A stretch of DNA of 64,000 nucleotides from positions 1 through 64,000 of the forward strand of contig RECD01000102.1 in NCBI GenBank assembly GCA_007694185.1, read 5' to 3'. The position numbers and the translations under genes were made by a program. Shown piece after piece: positions 35,340 to 43,238 of this stretch (position 1 is the first letter of the stretch; each line of letters starts with the position of its first letter). The notes below the pieces were generated by a model. It did not search any database, was not told the origin of the DNA, and worked only from the letters and a program-made list of their open reading frames with translations. This DNA is from Planctomycetaceae bacterium. Its GTDB lineage: Bacteria; Planctomycetota; Planctomycetia; Pirellulales; Pirellulaceae.

Positions 35340-36566
35340 TCAACGCAGCATCTGGTCAAAGGCACCTGGTGGCAACGAAAAGGGTTGCTGCGGCGTGGGG
35401 TTGCTGGCAGGCGGATTCGCCGACGTTGTTGCCTGACCGGTAGTTGAGCCGGGCGCGGTGGCAGGCGGCAGGCCCCACTGCGGTTGTGCCGCTTGTGCGT
35501 TGGACGTCGGGGCGATGCTGCCGGTTGTCGGCGCGGTACCTGGCATTCCCGAAAACGCGTTGCTCGCCTGGCTGGCAACGGACAGAATTCCGCTGCCCGC
35601 TTGGGCGATCCGAGCGGCGTTCGAGTCGAGTTGGTTCAACATCTCGCGCGATCGAGCGATCGCTTGAGCTGCTGTGCTGTCGCCGGCGACCAACGGTTCC
35701 TGCTGGATCGCTGCCATCAATTGGGTTCTCGCCCCAGCGTAGTTTCCGGCACGGAAATGAAGGTAGGCCATGTTGTGATGAGCCACGGCCGGTTTGTTGT
35801 GTTCGACCAAGATCGCCAAGGCGCCATCAACATCCCCCGCGTCATAGCGGATGTTGGCGAGGTTGTTTGCGAACCGGGACTTCCCCGAAGACAACTCCAC
35901 CGCACGCTGCAACGAGCGGGTTGCCCCGTTCAGGTCTCCGGACTTGGCGAGCGCCAGGCCGTGATCATTGTGCAGCAGTGCCTCGTTGGGGTTTGCGGTG
36001 ATCGCCTGTTCCAGGTATTTGACCGCTTGGGCGTAGTTTTGTTGCTGCATTTGCAAGCGGGCGGCGCTCGTCAAGGCAGCCCCGTTGGTCGGTTCGGCTT
36101 CGAGCGCCTTGAGGTAGCTTTCCATCGCTTTGGAGAGGTCCCCCGAGGTTTCGTAGAGGGCCCCTTGCGCGACAAAAACTTCCGGGCTGATCGAGATCGG
36201 CGAAGACAACCGGGTCGGGTCCGCTTCAGCAACCGATGACGGCACTTCGCCGCCGACCGCTTCGGAAGCCGAATTAAAGACTCGCGATGCCCCTTCCTTC
36301 GTTTTTCCCCAAGCGCTCGAGGTCGCCATCCCGAGGCTGCTCACCTGGCCAGATAGCGTTTGTCCCACCGACGCCAAACGACTAGCCGCCGACGGTTCGT
36401 CGGTCTCCGCGGGAACCGCAGCGACGGTCTCGGCGGGCTTCGAGAACGGGTTCATGGAGGCGAATGTTGGCGGTTTCGAGCCGCAACCGCCTGCTAACAC
36501 CGCGACCAAACTGAGGGAACAGGTCGCTTCGGCCCAGCGACGATTCGGATGCTCCGGTTTCATCAT
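35340..36566 (-). CDS. TPR lipoprotein
   Basis: About 408 residues. A signal segment ends in the lipobox AGGC (near residue 27), then a Ser/Ala-rich stretch, then three or four clear TPRs at about residues 130-270 (GALYETSGDLSKAMESYLKA, NYAQAVKYLEQAITANPNEA) and a Pro/Thr/Ala/Gln-rich disordered C-terminus. It should sit in a membrane facing the periplasm as a protein-interaction scaffold. AAGGGA lies before the tandem ATG-ATG start. It is convergent with the NRDE gene, 13 bases away. Confidence 0.85.
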   Translation of the reverse strand: MMKPEHPNRRWAEATCSLSLVAVLAGGCGSKPPTFASMNPFSKPAETVAAVPAETDEPSAASRLASVGQTLSGQVSSLGMATSSAWGKTKEGASRVFNSASEAVGGEVPSSVAEADPTRLSSPISISPEVFVAQGALYETSGDLSKAMESYLKALEAEPTNGAALTSAARLQMQQQNYAQAVKYLEQAITANPNEALLHNDHGLALAKSGDLNGATRSLQRAVELSSGKSRFANNLANIRYDAGDVDGALAILVEHNKPAVAHHNMAYLHFRAGNYAGARTQLMAAIQQEPLVAGDSTAAQAIARSREMLNQLDSNAARIAQAGSGILSVASQASNAFSGMPGTAPTTGSIAPTSNAQAAQPQWGLPPATAPGSTTGQATTSANPPASNPTPQQPFSLPPGAFDQMLR

Positions 36567-37120
36567 TGCAGATCCCTTAAGCGTTCGCGATGACGGTGGT
36601 TGCCAGGCGAGATCTCGACCGCGAATCCTGCCCAAGTGCGGTCCTCCCGTCGGGGGAATGCCGCGCAAATCACGCCCGACACTTCCGGTTCATTTGGGTG
36701 TATCGACCTGATCAGCCGAATCGCTGCAATCATTCCCAAGAGGTGAAGCGGGATTTCGGGCGTAATCGCCCGAAATGGCACCACCGACCGGAAGCGGCGG
36801 TAGGAGGCTCGCGGGCGATTCGGTATCTTCTCCAGGCATGTATCCGGCGGATCGCAGCAAGCCACTTGGCAGTGAGGGCCGATTTTGCCGAGGGGCCCGG
36901 TGCCACCGCGGAAGACGCGAAATCTGTATATTTTCACCATCCCGGGCTGGATACGCCGGAGGGATCCAGGGTTGCCGTGGGGGAACCCGTTGTGCTTTGC
37001 CCTTTTTTTCCTGCAACCGGGTGTGTGACCTCAGGGCACCCTCCGGTGTCGGTCGACCGCCCCGCGGCCCAATGACAAACCCGATGGGCCTCCAGCGAAA
37101 GCAAAAATAGGAATGGCTGC
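36567..37120. other. divergent intergenic region with two inverted repeats
   Basis: 554 bases between a lipoprotein gene (minus) and the adenine methylase gene (plus). Besides the perfect 10-base inverted repeat at 36753-36776 it has CTGGAT/ATCCAG arms at 36947-36969 and a T-run at about 37003. TATATT at 36927-36932 could be a -10 but lacks a -35. Short open frames here have no family features. Confidence 0.55.
36753..36776. promoter_or_regulatory. perfect 10-base inverted repeat
   Basis: ATTTCGGGCG and CGCCCGAAAT are exact complements around a TAAT loop. In DNA it could be a dimer-binding operator, in RNA a strong hairpin. It lies 190 bases upstream of the lipoprotein start and 345 bases upstream of the methylase start. 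No T-run adjoins it on either side. Confidence 0.6.
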
Positions 37121-38008
37121 TTGAGATCCGACAACGAATTGGTTCAGCCACTCAAGTGGCATGGCGGAAAGTTTTACTTGGCAGAGCGGATCATCTCGCT
37201 GATGCCGGAGCACACGCATTACGTCGAGCCGTTTTTCGGCGGTGGGTCGGTGCTGCTCGGTAAATCGCCGGACGGGGTGTCGGAGGTCGTCAATGACGTA
37301 CACCGTGAGTTGACGAACTTTTGGCGAGTCCTGCAGTCGGAAGTTGATTTCGAGCGGTTTAAGCGAATTGTCGAGGCGATGCCGTTTTCGCAAGTGGAGT
37401 GGGACGATTCGCAGCAACCGTCCGAGGACCCTATCTGTTCGGCCGTTCGGTTTTTTGTTCGCTGCCGCCAATCCCGTGCCGGGAAACTCGATTCGTTTGC
37501 AACCCTGAGTCGCAATCGGACCCGCCGTCGGATGAACGAACAGGCATCCGCCTGGATGACTTCTGTGGAGGGATTGCCAGCGGTTTCCCAGCGGCTCCGA
37601 CGTGTCGTCGTGCTCTGTCAGGACGCGACGAAGGTGATCGGGTCTCAAGACGGCCCGGCAACGTTGTTCTACTTGGATCCGCCCTACGTTCACGAGACAA
37701 GGGTCACGACAGCCGACTACGACCACGAGATGACGACGGAGCAACACGTTCGATTGCTGGAGGCGATCGACGCCTGTCAGGGCAAAGTTTTGCTTTCGGG
37801 CTACCCGAATCGGCTGTACGATCAGCGTCTGAGCAACTGGAACGTGGTCGACATCCCGATCGACAACAAAGCGTCTTCAGCCAAAACCAAGCCGCGGATG
37901 GTCGAACGGATTTGGATGAACTTCACTCCCGTCCGCGATGATTCGGTCGCCGACAAATCGCTGAGCACCCCGGCGCCGGATGAGGCTCGCGTCCTTTTCG
38001 AAACTTAG
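37121..38008 (+). CDS. D12-class DNA adenine N6-methyltransferase (Dam-like)
   Basis: 295 residues with the class alpha motif order. KWHGGK at residues 12-17 and VEPFFGGGSV at 35-44 form the AdoMet site, and the catalytic DPPY is at about 186-189. It should methylate adenine in a short, possibly GATC-like, site, but the target cannot be read from sequence. No restriction endonuclease or phage gene is adjacent, so it is an orphan methylase. The start is a TTG with GGA upstream; the next in-frame ATG would remove motif I. The sulfatase gene follows after 10 bases, an odd pairing. Confidence 0.87.
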   Translation: MRSDNELVQPLKWHGGKFYLAERIISLMPEHTHYVEPFFGGGSVLLGKSPDGVSEVVNDVHRELTNFWRVLQSEVDFERFKRIVEAMPFSQVEWDDSQQPSEDPICSAVRFFVRCRQSRAGKLDSFATLSRNRTRRRMNEQASAWMTSVEGLPAVSQRLRRVVVLCQDATKVIGSQDGPATLFYLDPPYVHETRVTTADYDHEMTTEQHVRLLEAIDACQGKVLLSGYPNRLYDQRLSNWNVVDIPIDNKASSAKTKPRMVERIWMNFTPVRDDSVADKSLSTPAPDEARVLFET

Positions 38009-38018
38009 GTCGATCGAC

Positions 38019-39446
38019 ATGCATGCCACGATTCACCGAATCCGGATTGCTTTTTCTTGGCTGTGTATCGTGGGGTTGGTGTTTGCCCCGACGGCCCTCC
38101 TGGCCGCCGAACGGCCGAACATCATCTTTTGCATGACCGACGATCAAGGTTATGGCGACGTCGGCTACCAAGGTCATCCGGTCCTGATGACGCCGACGCT
38201 CGACGAGATGGCGGTCACAGGCCTGCGGCTCGATCGCTTTTACTCGGCGTCGCCCGTCTGTTCCCCGACACGGGCCAGCGTGCTTACCGGCCGAAGTCCC
38301 AACCGAACCGGGGTGTTCCGGTGGGGCAATGCCTTGCGGCCAGAGGAGCGGACCTTGTCAGCCCTGCTGGCCGATGCCGGCTATCGCACCGGGTTTTTCG
38401 GCAAATGGCATCTCGGTTCGATTCGAGCCGGTCGACCGACGAGCCCTGGTGCCCGCGGCTTTGAGCGCTGGACGGCGGCGGCAAACTTTTTCATGAACGA
38501 TCCCTGGATGAGCCGAGATGGTCAACCGGTTCAGTTGGTGGGGGAAGGTTCCCTGGCCACGGTCGACGAGGCGCTGGGATTCATCCGTGAAGCCGCCGCC
38601 GGCGATCAGCCTTTTTTGGCCTTCGTTTGGTTCGGTTCTCCTCATACCCCACACCAGGCGACCGAGGAACTGAAAAGCCTTTACGCCGATCAATCCCCGA
38701 AGTTGCGCAATTACTACGGGGAGATCACCGGTGTTGATCAGGCGATGGGTAAACTTCGCGACGAACTGCGGGAACTCGACATCCATCGTCAGACGCTGCT
38801 GATGTTCACCAGCGACAACGGCGGGCGGACCGTTGACGGCGCGGACCATCGGGGCTTGCGTGGTCAGAAGTCGGATCTCTGGGAGGGCGGCATTCGGGTG
38901 CCGGCGTTGATCGAATGGCCCGGCAGGATCGTCCCTCGTTCCACGGACATGCCCGCGGGAACGGTCGACCTGTTTCCGACCTTTCTCGATCTGGCGGGCG
39001 TGCCCCGTCCCACGGATCGCCCCCTGGACGGCATCAGCCTCGTCCCGTTGCTCGACGGTGCGATGACCTCCCGGCCTCAGCCGCTCGGATTTTGGGACTA
39101 TTCTCAACCGGAGACGATCGGCATGAAGAGCGACGAGATCGTACAGCAACTCCGAGCCGTCCTCGATTCCGGTGGCGTGGGCGAGATCAACGAGGGCATT
39201 CTTCATCCAGCCACGCAACCTTGGACGGAGTTGGATGTGTACCCCGGCCGTGCGGCCTGGATGGACAATCATTGGAAGTTGCATCGGACCGCCGACCAGC
39301 GCTACTTGTTGTTTGACCTCGCGCAGGACCCGGCCGAACAGGCCGATGTCTTCGCCGAGCAGGCCTCGCGAGGTCGAAGGATGAGTGAAGAGCTGAGGGC
39401 CTGGGAGGACTCGGTCATCCAGAGCGTGAGAGGAGCGGATTACTGA
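38019..39446 (+). CDS. secreted Cys-type sulfatase
   Basis: 475 residues: signal peptide to about residue 30 (ends LLAAE), then a type I sulfatase domain. Metal-binding Asp-Asp at 41-42 is followed by the formylglycine motif CSPTRASVLTG at 81-91, in which Cys81 is converted to formylglycine. Later come GKWHLG and the TSDNGG metal motif. It hydrolyses sulfate esters of polysaccharides or small sulfated compounds in the periplasm; planctomycetes carry many. Activation needs a formylglycine-generating enzyme, and the FGE-like gene at 49565 is unlikely to supply it because it lacks the key cysteines. Confidence 0.93.
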   Translation: MHATIHRIRIAFSWLCIVGLVFAPTALLAAERPNIIFCMTDDQGYGDVGYQGHPVLMTPTLDEMAVTGLRLDRFYSASPVCSPTRASVLTGRSPNRTGVFRWGNALRPEERTLSALLADAGYRTGFFGKWHLGSIRAGRPTSPGARGFERWTAAANFFMNDPWMSRDGQPVQLVGEGSLATVDEALGFIREAAAGDQPFLAFVWFGSPHTPHQATEELKSLYADQSPKLRNYYGEITGVDQAMGKLRDELRELDIHRQTLLMFTSDNGGRTVDGADHRGLRGQKSDLWEGGIRVPALIEWPGRIVPRSTDMPAGTVDLFPTFLDLAGVPRPTDRPLDGISLVPLLDGAMTSRPQPLGFWDYSQPETIGMKSDEIVQQLRAVLDSGGVGEINEGILHPATQPWTELDVYPGRAAWMDNHWKLHRTADQRYLLFDLAQDPAEQADVFAEQASRGRRMSEELRAWEDSVIQSVRGADY

Positions 39447-39516
39447 GCCGTCGCTGTCCGGCCCTTTCCGTTTGCCTTATCCAGGCATCGGACCGATCGC
39501 TACTCGCAACGGCGAC

Positions 39517-40110
39517 CTACCAATCGGCATCGTTCACGCCTTCGACCCAAGCGTCCAAATCCTTCTCCGTGACGGAAGTGGTTTCGGGGATCGCGGCAGC
39601 AGGTTTGGCAGTTTCCGAAGCCGATTGCCGGCCGAGACTTTCCGTTTGGGGCGCGACCACACGAGCGGGTGGGGCGGGGCTGATCATCGACCCCAGAGGC
39701 ACCGCGATCACACGCCGCTCCTCCAACAGTCGTCGCAGCGATTCCGCGACCGCCTCGGCCGAATCGCCGTTGCGAAGGTCAATGACGTACGCCTTGCGCT
39801 GCCCGTTGGCGGGCGTTGGAGGATGAGGATCGAGCCGATGGGGCGCGCGGGCTACGCGGATTCCCGAGCGCTCCAGCGAGGCGAGCACGTCAGCGGCAGC
39901 CCGCCAATCGATCACCGCCAGGTCGCCCGAGAGCGACGACAGGAGTAGCTGCTCGGTTTCACTTGCCTGATCCAAGTCCAGCGAACTGATGATGGCTAAG
40001 TCGAGCCCCGGGGCGCCAAGCAGTCGCATGACCAACGATTCTTGGATGCCCGCTTGGAGCCCAGACAACCGTGGAGATTGGACCATCAAGACGTTTAGTC
40101 GCGCACTCAT
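39517..40110 (-). CDS. unknown protein, last gene of AAA/arrestin-like operon
   Basis: 197 residues. The N-terminal half looks like an alpha/beta fold (VLMVQSPRLSGLQAGIQESLV, LAIISSLDLDQAS, GDLAVIDWRAAADVLASLE); the C-terminal half is low-complexity and ends with an acidic helix. No catalytic motif is evident. The ATG overlaps the AAA ATPase stop as ATGA, so translation is coupled and the product is likely a partner of that ATPase. The N-terminal alternation of strand and helix recalls receiver- or ParA-like folds, but key residues are missing. Confidence 0.75.
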   Translation of the reverse strand: MSARLNVLMVQSPRLSGLQAGIQESLVMRLLGAPGLDLAIISSLDLDQASETEQLLLSSLSGDLAVIDWRAAADVLASLERSGIRVARAPHRLDPHPPTPANGQRKAYVIDLRNGDSAEAVAESLRRLLEERRVIAVPLGSMISPAPPARVVAPQTESLGRQSASETAKPAAAIPETTSVTEKDLDAWVEGVNDADW

Positions 40111-40988
40111 CCGGACGCCCTTCCTGTTTGGCGATGGCCACGCGGCCCCGTGGTGATCGCATCGGTTTGCCGACACAATCGTTCGTAGTCGTCGTACAAG
40201 GCAAACCAGTAGTCGCGAACGTTACGCCGCGAGTGGCCTGACCGGCGGATCGCTTCTGACCGCGAGCGCGCTGCCCGGTTCATCACGGTTTGCTGGTCCC
40301 GAGGCAATCGCTCAAGTTTCTCTTGGGTGAGCCGTTCGACCAAGTCATCGTCCCAGCGGGTCGTCAGGAATGTGGGAATCCCGATTTGCGGGGCGTGGCA
40401 GGTGATCAGCAGGTGGGGAGTGGCCGCTCGGGAATCGGTAAGCGACGGCGGGCGATCGCTTCCGAACTGCCATCGCGTCTTGCTCGATCGGACGCAGGCG
40501 GTCAGCCAACCGCGGGTGACCCAGCCAAGCTGCTCGAACCCGTCGACGACGACGCACTTTGCGGCCACGGGCGTCTCGGTGGAGGGCGAAGCGGCCTCGG
40601 ATCGTTGCGAAGAAGGGGGCGCCTGCCGCGAAAAGGCCGGGTCCATGCCGGAGGGGCGGATTGCCCGTTTCACTTGCTGGACCTGGGATGCCCTGTCCGT
40701 GCCGGGCGTCAGGCGAACCCAAACGATGTCAGCAAAATATTCCCTCAATCGCGGAACCAAGCTGTTAAGTAGCGTCGACTTGCCAGTCCCGTGGGGGCCG
40801 ACGATCGCCGCGGCTCGCTGCCGTAGCAACCGCTCCGACAATCGCTCGGCTACCGACCTCACATCTTGTCCGTCCGCAAAGACATAGCGATTGCGCTGCG
40901 GGGAAACGAATCGAGTGGCGAAGGGATTGGGCGCAGGCGATACGGGGATTTCCCCTGTCGGGCTCGGCTCGTCGAAAGCCGAATTCAC
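40107..40988 (-). CDS. AAA-type ATPase
   Basis: 293 residues. Walker A GPHGTGKST is at 64-72 and a Walker B-like VVVDGFEQL follows at about 150. The arrangement recalls the ExeA/TniB-like AAA group that binds a membrane partner. The C-terminus is a basic helical tail. The GTG start overlaps the upstream stop as GTGA. Position between an arrestin-like protein and an unknown protein, after a membrane protein, suggests that it powers or regulates a membrane assembly; this is inference. Confidence 0.82.
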   Translation of the reverse strand: MNSAFDEPSPTGEIPVSPAPNPFATRFVSPQRNRYVFADGQDVRSVAERLSERLLRQRAAAIVGPHGTGKSTLLNSLVPRLREYFADIVWVRLTPGTDRASQVQQVKRAIRPSGMDPAFSRQAPPSSQRSEAASPSTETPVAAKCVVVDGFEQLGWVTRGWLTACVRSSKTRWQFGSDRPPSLTDSRAATPHLLITCHAPQIGIPTFLTTRWDDDLVERLTQEKLERLPRDQQTVMNRAARSRSEAIRRSGHSRRNVRDYWFALYDDYERLCRQTDAITTGPRGHRQTGRASG

Positions 40989-41452
40989 GTACCGCTCTCA
41001 ATCATGGTGGCAAAAGAGAAGGCCTCGCTGCTCGAGACAATCCCGCTGCGGCGTTCGTGATCCGCAGTGATTTCCCGAATACCGCCGGGGACATGGCCAG
41101 CCAAACGGAACGGCTTCTCGACGACGATCTCACGGCTTTCATCGCAAAACAGGCGAACCCGAACGCACCAACAAATCCTCAACAAGGTGCCCTGGTAACT
41201 CAGGGGGCTGGATGGCAATTCGCAGCGGAAACCATGCCATTGCGACCGATCCAGCCGCCTCAGTTCCGCTTCGTTCCAGTGCTGAAAAGCGTGTACCTGC
41301 AAATCGACATCGCCTTTGCCTTCCGTGAACCAAAGTACGGATGCCTCTAGCCCTGAGAATGATCCTTTGGCAGCGGGGTGAATCCGCCAACGGGCCGATA
41401 GCACCTGGCCAATCCGATACTCACCATCCTCATGGCAGAGATCGACGCTCAA
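40985..41452 (-). CDS. arrestin-like beta-sandwich protein, unknown function
   Basis: About 155 residues, beta-rich: IGQVLSARWRIHPAAKGSF, ASVLWFTEGKGDVDL and SYQGTLLRICWCVRVRLFCD fit a sandwich like the C-terminal part of the preceding membrane protein (which has ITVSGEARPWPSFCQSFPVVVH). The TTG at 41452 overlaps the membrane protein's stop as TTGA. Upstream codons to 41632 in this frame lie inside that gene and look non-coding. No signal peptide, so it is cytoplasmic or attached to the membrane partner. Confidence 0.65.
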   Translation of the reverse strand: MSVDLCHEDGEYRIGQVLSARWRIHPAAKGSFSGLEASVLWFTEGKGDVDLQVHAFQHWNEAELRRLDRSQWHGFRCELPSSPLSYQGTLLRICWCVRVRLFCDESREIVVEKPFRLAGHVPGGIREITADHERRSGIVSSSEAFSFATMIESGT

Positions 41453-42537
41453 CGCGGGTGCCTGATCGGCGGACCGGTAGACGGGTGCACGACGACGGGA
41501 AAGCTTTGGCAGAACGATGGCCACGGACGAGCCTCTCCGCTGACGGTTATTTTCCAGCAGACGGCGTTGTGCGGGCTCCGGAAAGAGTGCATCGCGTCCG
41601 CAGGCAAAGTGACCCGCAATTGTCGCTCCCAAGGGTGGTCCGGGTCAATGGCAAGATCGCGTTCTGTGTGGAGAATTTCGTCATAAGCCCGATGGCGGTC
41701 GATCCGTAAATCGGTCCCTTGCAGATAGGAAGACTCCTCATCGCAGACCAGTTCGATCCGCAAGCGGCGGAGTTGGAGCCGCCCGGCTTGGCGGACGAAC
41801 AGCGTGTAGCGGCTACCGGGCTGCAGCGGATGATCGCTGATCTCGACGATCGTCGCCCCGAGTCCGGCGGTGCGTTTCAGGTTGTCCAGGAAGTGCCGGA
41901 AAGCCCACCAACCGATTCCGGCAAAGGGAAACAGCAAAAATCCGAGCACCCACCGTGGTGACTGGTGTACGAATCCGGAGATGACGATGGCCAGCAAAAC
42001 AAACCAGGTGCCATTCCAGAGGAGGGCCAGGCAGGCCGAAGCGGCCACGGTCCGGGCACGCGGGGAGCCTTCCGAGGCGAGTCGATAGGACTCCACCATC
42101 CCCGGGCTGTCGGTCAGGCCTCGGCCGGGGGGGACATTCGGCAGCGGTCCCCAATCCGCTTCGGCTGGCAGGGCCGGGGCGATGGCGGTCGCCCGAGTCG
42201 CCATCACGGATCGGCGCTCGTCGCTCGCGCCGATCCGCACCAGTCGGTAAGCTAAGCCGCCACCACCGATGACCAGCAGCGCGCAGCCCAGCACCAGCAC
42301 GATCCAAAAGCCGAGGTCGCTGGAAAACGCGTCCTCCGAGATGAAGCCCTCGGGCAAGCCCGTCGATTCCCGTAGCGACGCGCTCGCAAATCGCCTAAAG
42401 CTCACCAAAGCCAAAGTGAAGACGCCGGCCAGGGAGCAGGCGAACAACAACATCGCTTCGCCGACCGCGCCAGAAAAGTTTGCCCCACCGAGCAACCGAC
42501 CGCCCCGTTTTTTCGTCCACGGTTTGGGTAGTCGCAT
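41449..42537 (-). CDS. membrane protein with C-terminal beta-sandwich
   Basis: About 362 residues. Four hydrophobic segments: about 28-50, 74-98, 169-190 and 197-214 from this start. A soluble C-terminal region of about 130 residues follows (LQPGSRYTLFVRQAGRLQLRRL and later), resembling the small arrestin-like protein encoded next. It may be a duplicated domain pair split between a membrane and a soluble protein. The ATG at 42537 has AAGGGA seven bases upstream; a TTG six bases earlier is unlikely. Function unknown. Confidence 0.75.
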   Translation of the reverse strand: MRLPKPWTKKRGGRLLGGANFSGAVGEAMLLFACSLAGVFTLALVSFRRFASASLRESTGLPEGFISEDAFSSDLGFWIVLVLGCALLVIGGGGLAYRLVRIGASDERRSVMATRATAIAPALPAEADWGPLPNVPPGRGLTDSPGMVESYRLASEGSPRARTVAASACLALLWNGTWFVLLAIVISGFVHQSPRWVLGFLLFPFAGIGWWAFRHFLDNLKRTAGLGATIVEISDHPLQPGSRYTLFVRQAGRLQLRRLRIELVCDEESSYLQGTDLRIDRHRAYDEILHTERDLAIDPDHPWERQLRVTLPADAMHSFRSPHNAVCWKITVSGEARPWPSFCQSFPVVVHPSTGPPIRHPR

Positions 42538-42597
42538 CGGCAAGTCCCTTGCTGGCTAAGCCCGGTCAGCGGTGCGTGACGGGATGACGAGGCCGGT

Positions 42598-42870
42598 TCA
42601 GCCCGAAATCGGCTCGTGGCCGGGACGGTTGAACCCCAGTTTTTCGAGTGACGCATAGACCTCGTCGAGCGTCTTTTCGCCGAAATTCGAGATGGCTAGC
42701 AACTGCTTCGGCGTCGAATGGAGCAGGTCGCGGACGGTCAGGATACCCGTTTCCTCCAGACAATTGGTGGTTCTCACCGACAACCCCATCTCGGCGATGC
42801 TCAGATTGAGTCGCTCGCGACGCAACCTGGCCTGTTCCTCGGCCTGACTCAGCGGAATCCGTGTCTTCAT
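42598..42870 (-). CDS. stand-alone RNA polymerase alpha C-terminal domain-like protein
   Basis: 90 residues. Residues 28-80 ([20 protein letters not shown], then [28 protein letters not shown]) match the helix-hairpin-helix fold of the alpha subunit C-terminal domain, including the [10 protein letters not shown] block that in RpoA contacts UP-element DNA and activators. There is no N-terminal assembly domain. A strong GGAGG eight bases before the ATG. It heads the minus-strand run with the AAA operon, 60 bases from the membrane gene. It could act as a DNA-binding decoy, an activator partner or a small nucleic-acid-binding protein. Confidence 0.85.
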   Translation of the reverse strand: MKTRIPLSQAEEQARLRRERLNLSIAEMGLSVRTTNCLEETGILTVRDLLHSTPKQLLAISNFGEKTLDEVYASLEKLGFNRPGHEPISG

Positions 42871-43238
42871 CCTGCAATCCTCCGTTTGCGCGATCAGCCT
42901 CATGTGCCTAAGCGTTCCTGAAAGCCCGGCATCTGCGAGTCATACCAAGCGGTCGCAAGGTCAAAGATCGCGTTGGGCCGGTCAGGAACCGCTTTCCTTG
43001 GTCGACAGGATATCCGAAACCGGATGACCGGCAAACTCCTGGTCTCTTTCCTTGTCAATCAACCGACATCGGCACCACCATCGGCTACAATTTGAAGCTG
43101 TGAGCAAAGGGCAGGTCGCTTGCCGGATGGTTTGTTTCCTGCCATTGTGCGTCTTTTGCGGGGTCGGGAGCCACCCACTTCGCTTGCCGTGACTTGCGTC
43201 CCACCGATCTTCCTTCTTCGCTTTTGAGGCGTCTCATC
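42871..43238. other. divergent intergenic region
   Basis: 368 bases between the alpha-CTD-like gene (minus) and the giant heme-binding protein gene (plus). One plus-strand promoter candidate is listed separately. Nothing gene-like is seen. Confidence 0.5.
43063..43091 (+). promoter_or_regulatory. candidate promoter of the PVC heme-protein gene
   Basis: CCGACA (43063-43068) and TACAAT (43086-43091) are separated by 17 bases. The -10 matches 5 of 6 and the -35 4 of 6 consensus positions. A start near 43098 would give a 5' leader of about 140 bases. Confidence 0.35.

Noticed and set aside
37121-38008. Restriction-modification or prophage island
   Set aside because: Only the methylase is present. 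No endonuclease, integrase, structural phage gene or attachment-site repeat is visible.
41452-41632. Upstream extension of the arrestin-like gene to position 41632
   Set aside because: It would overlap 180 bases of the membrane-protein gene. The residues look random, and the TTGA overlap gives a natural start.
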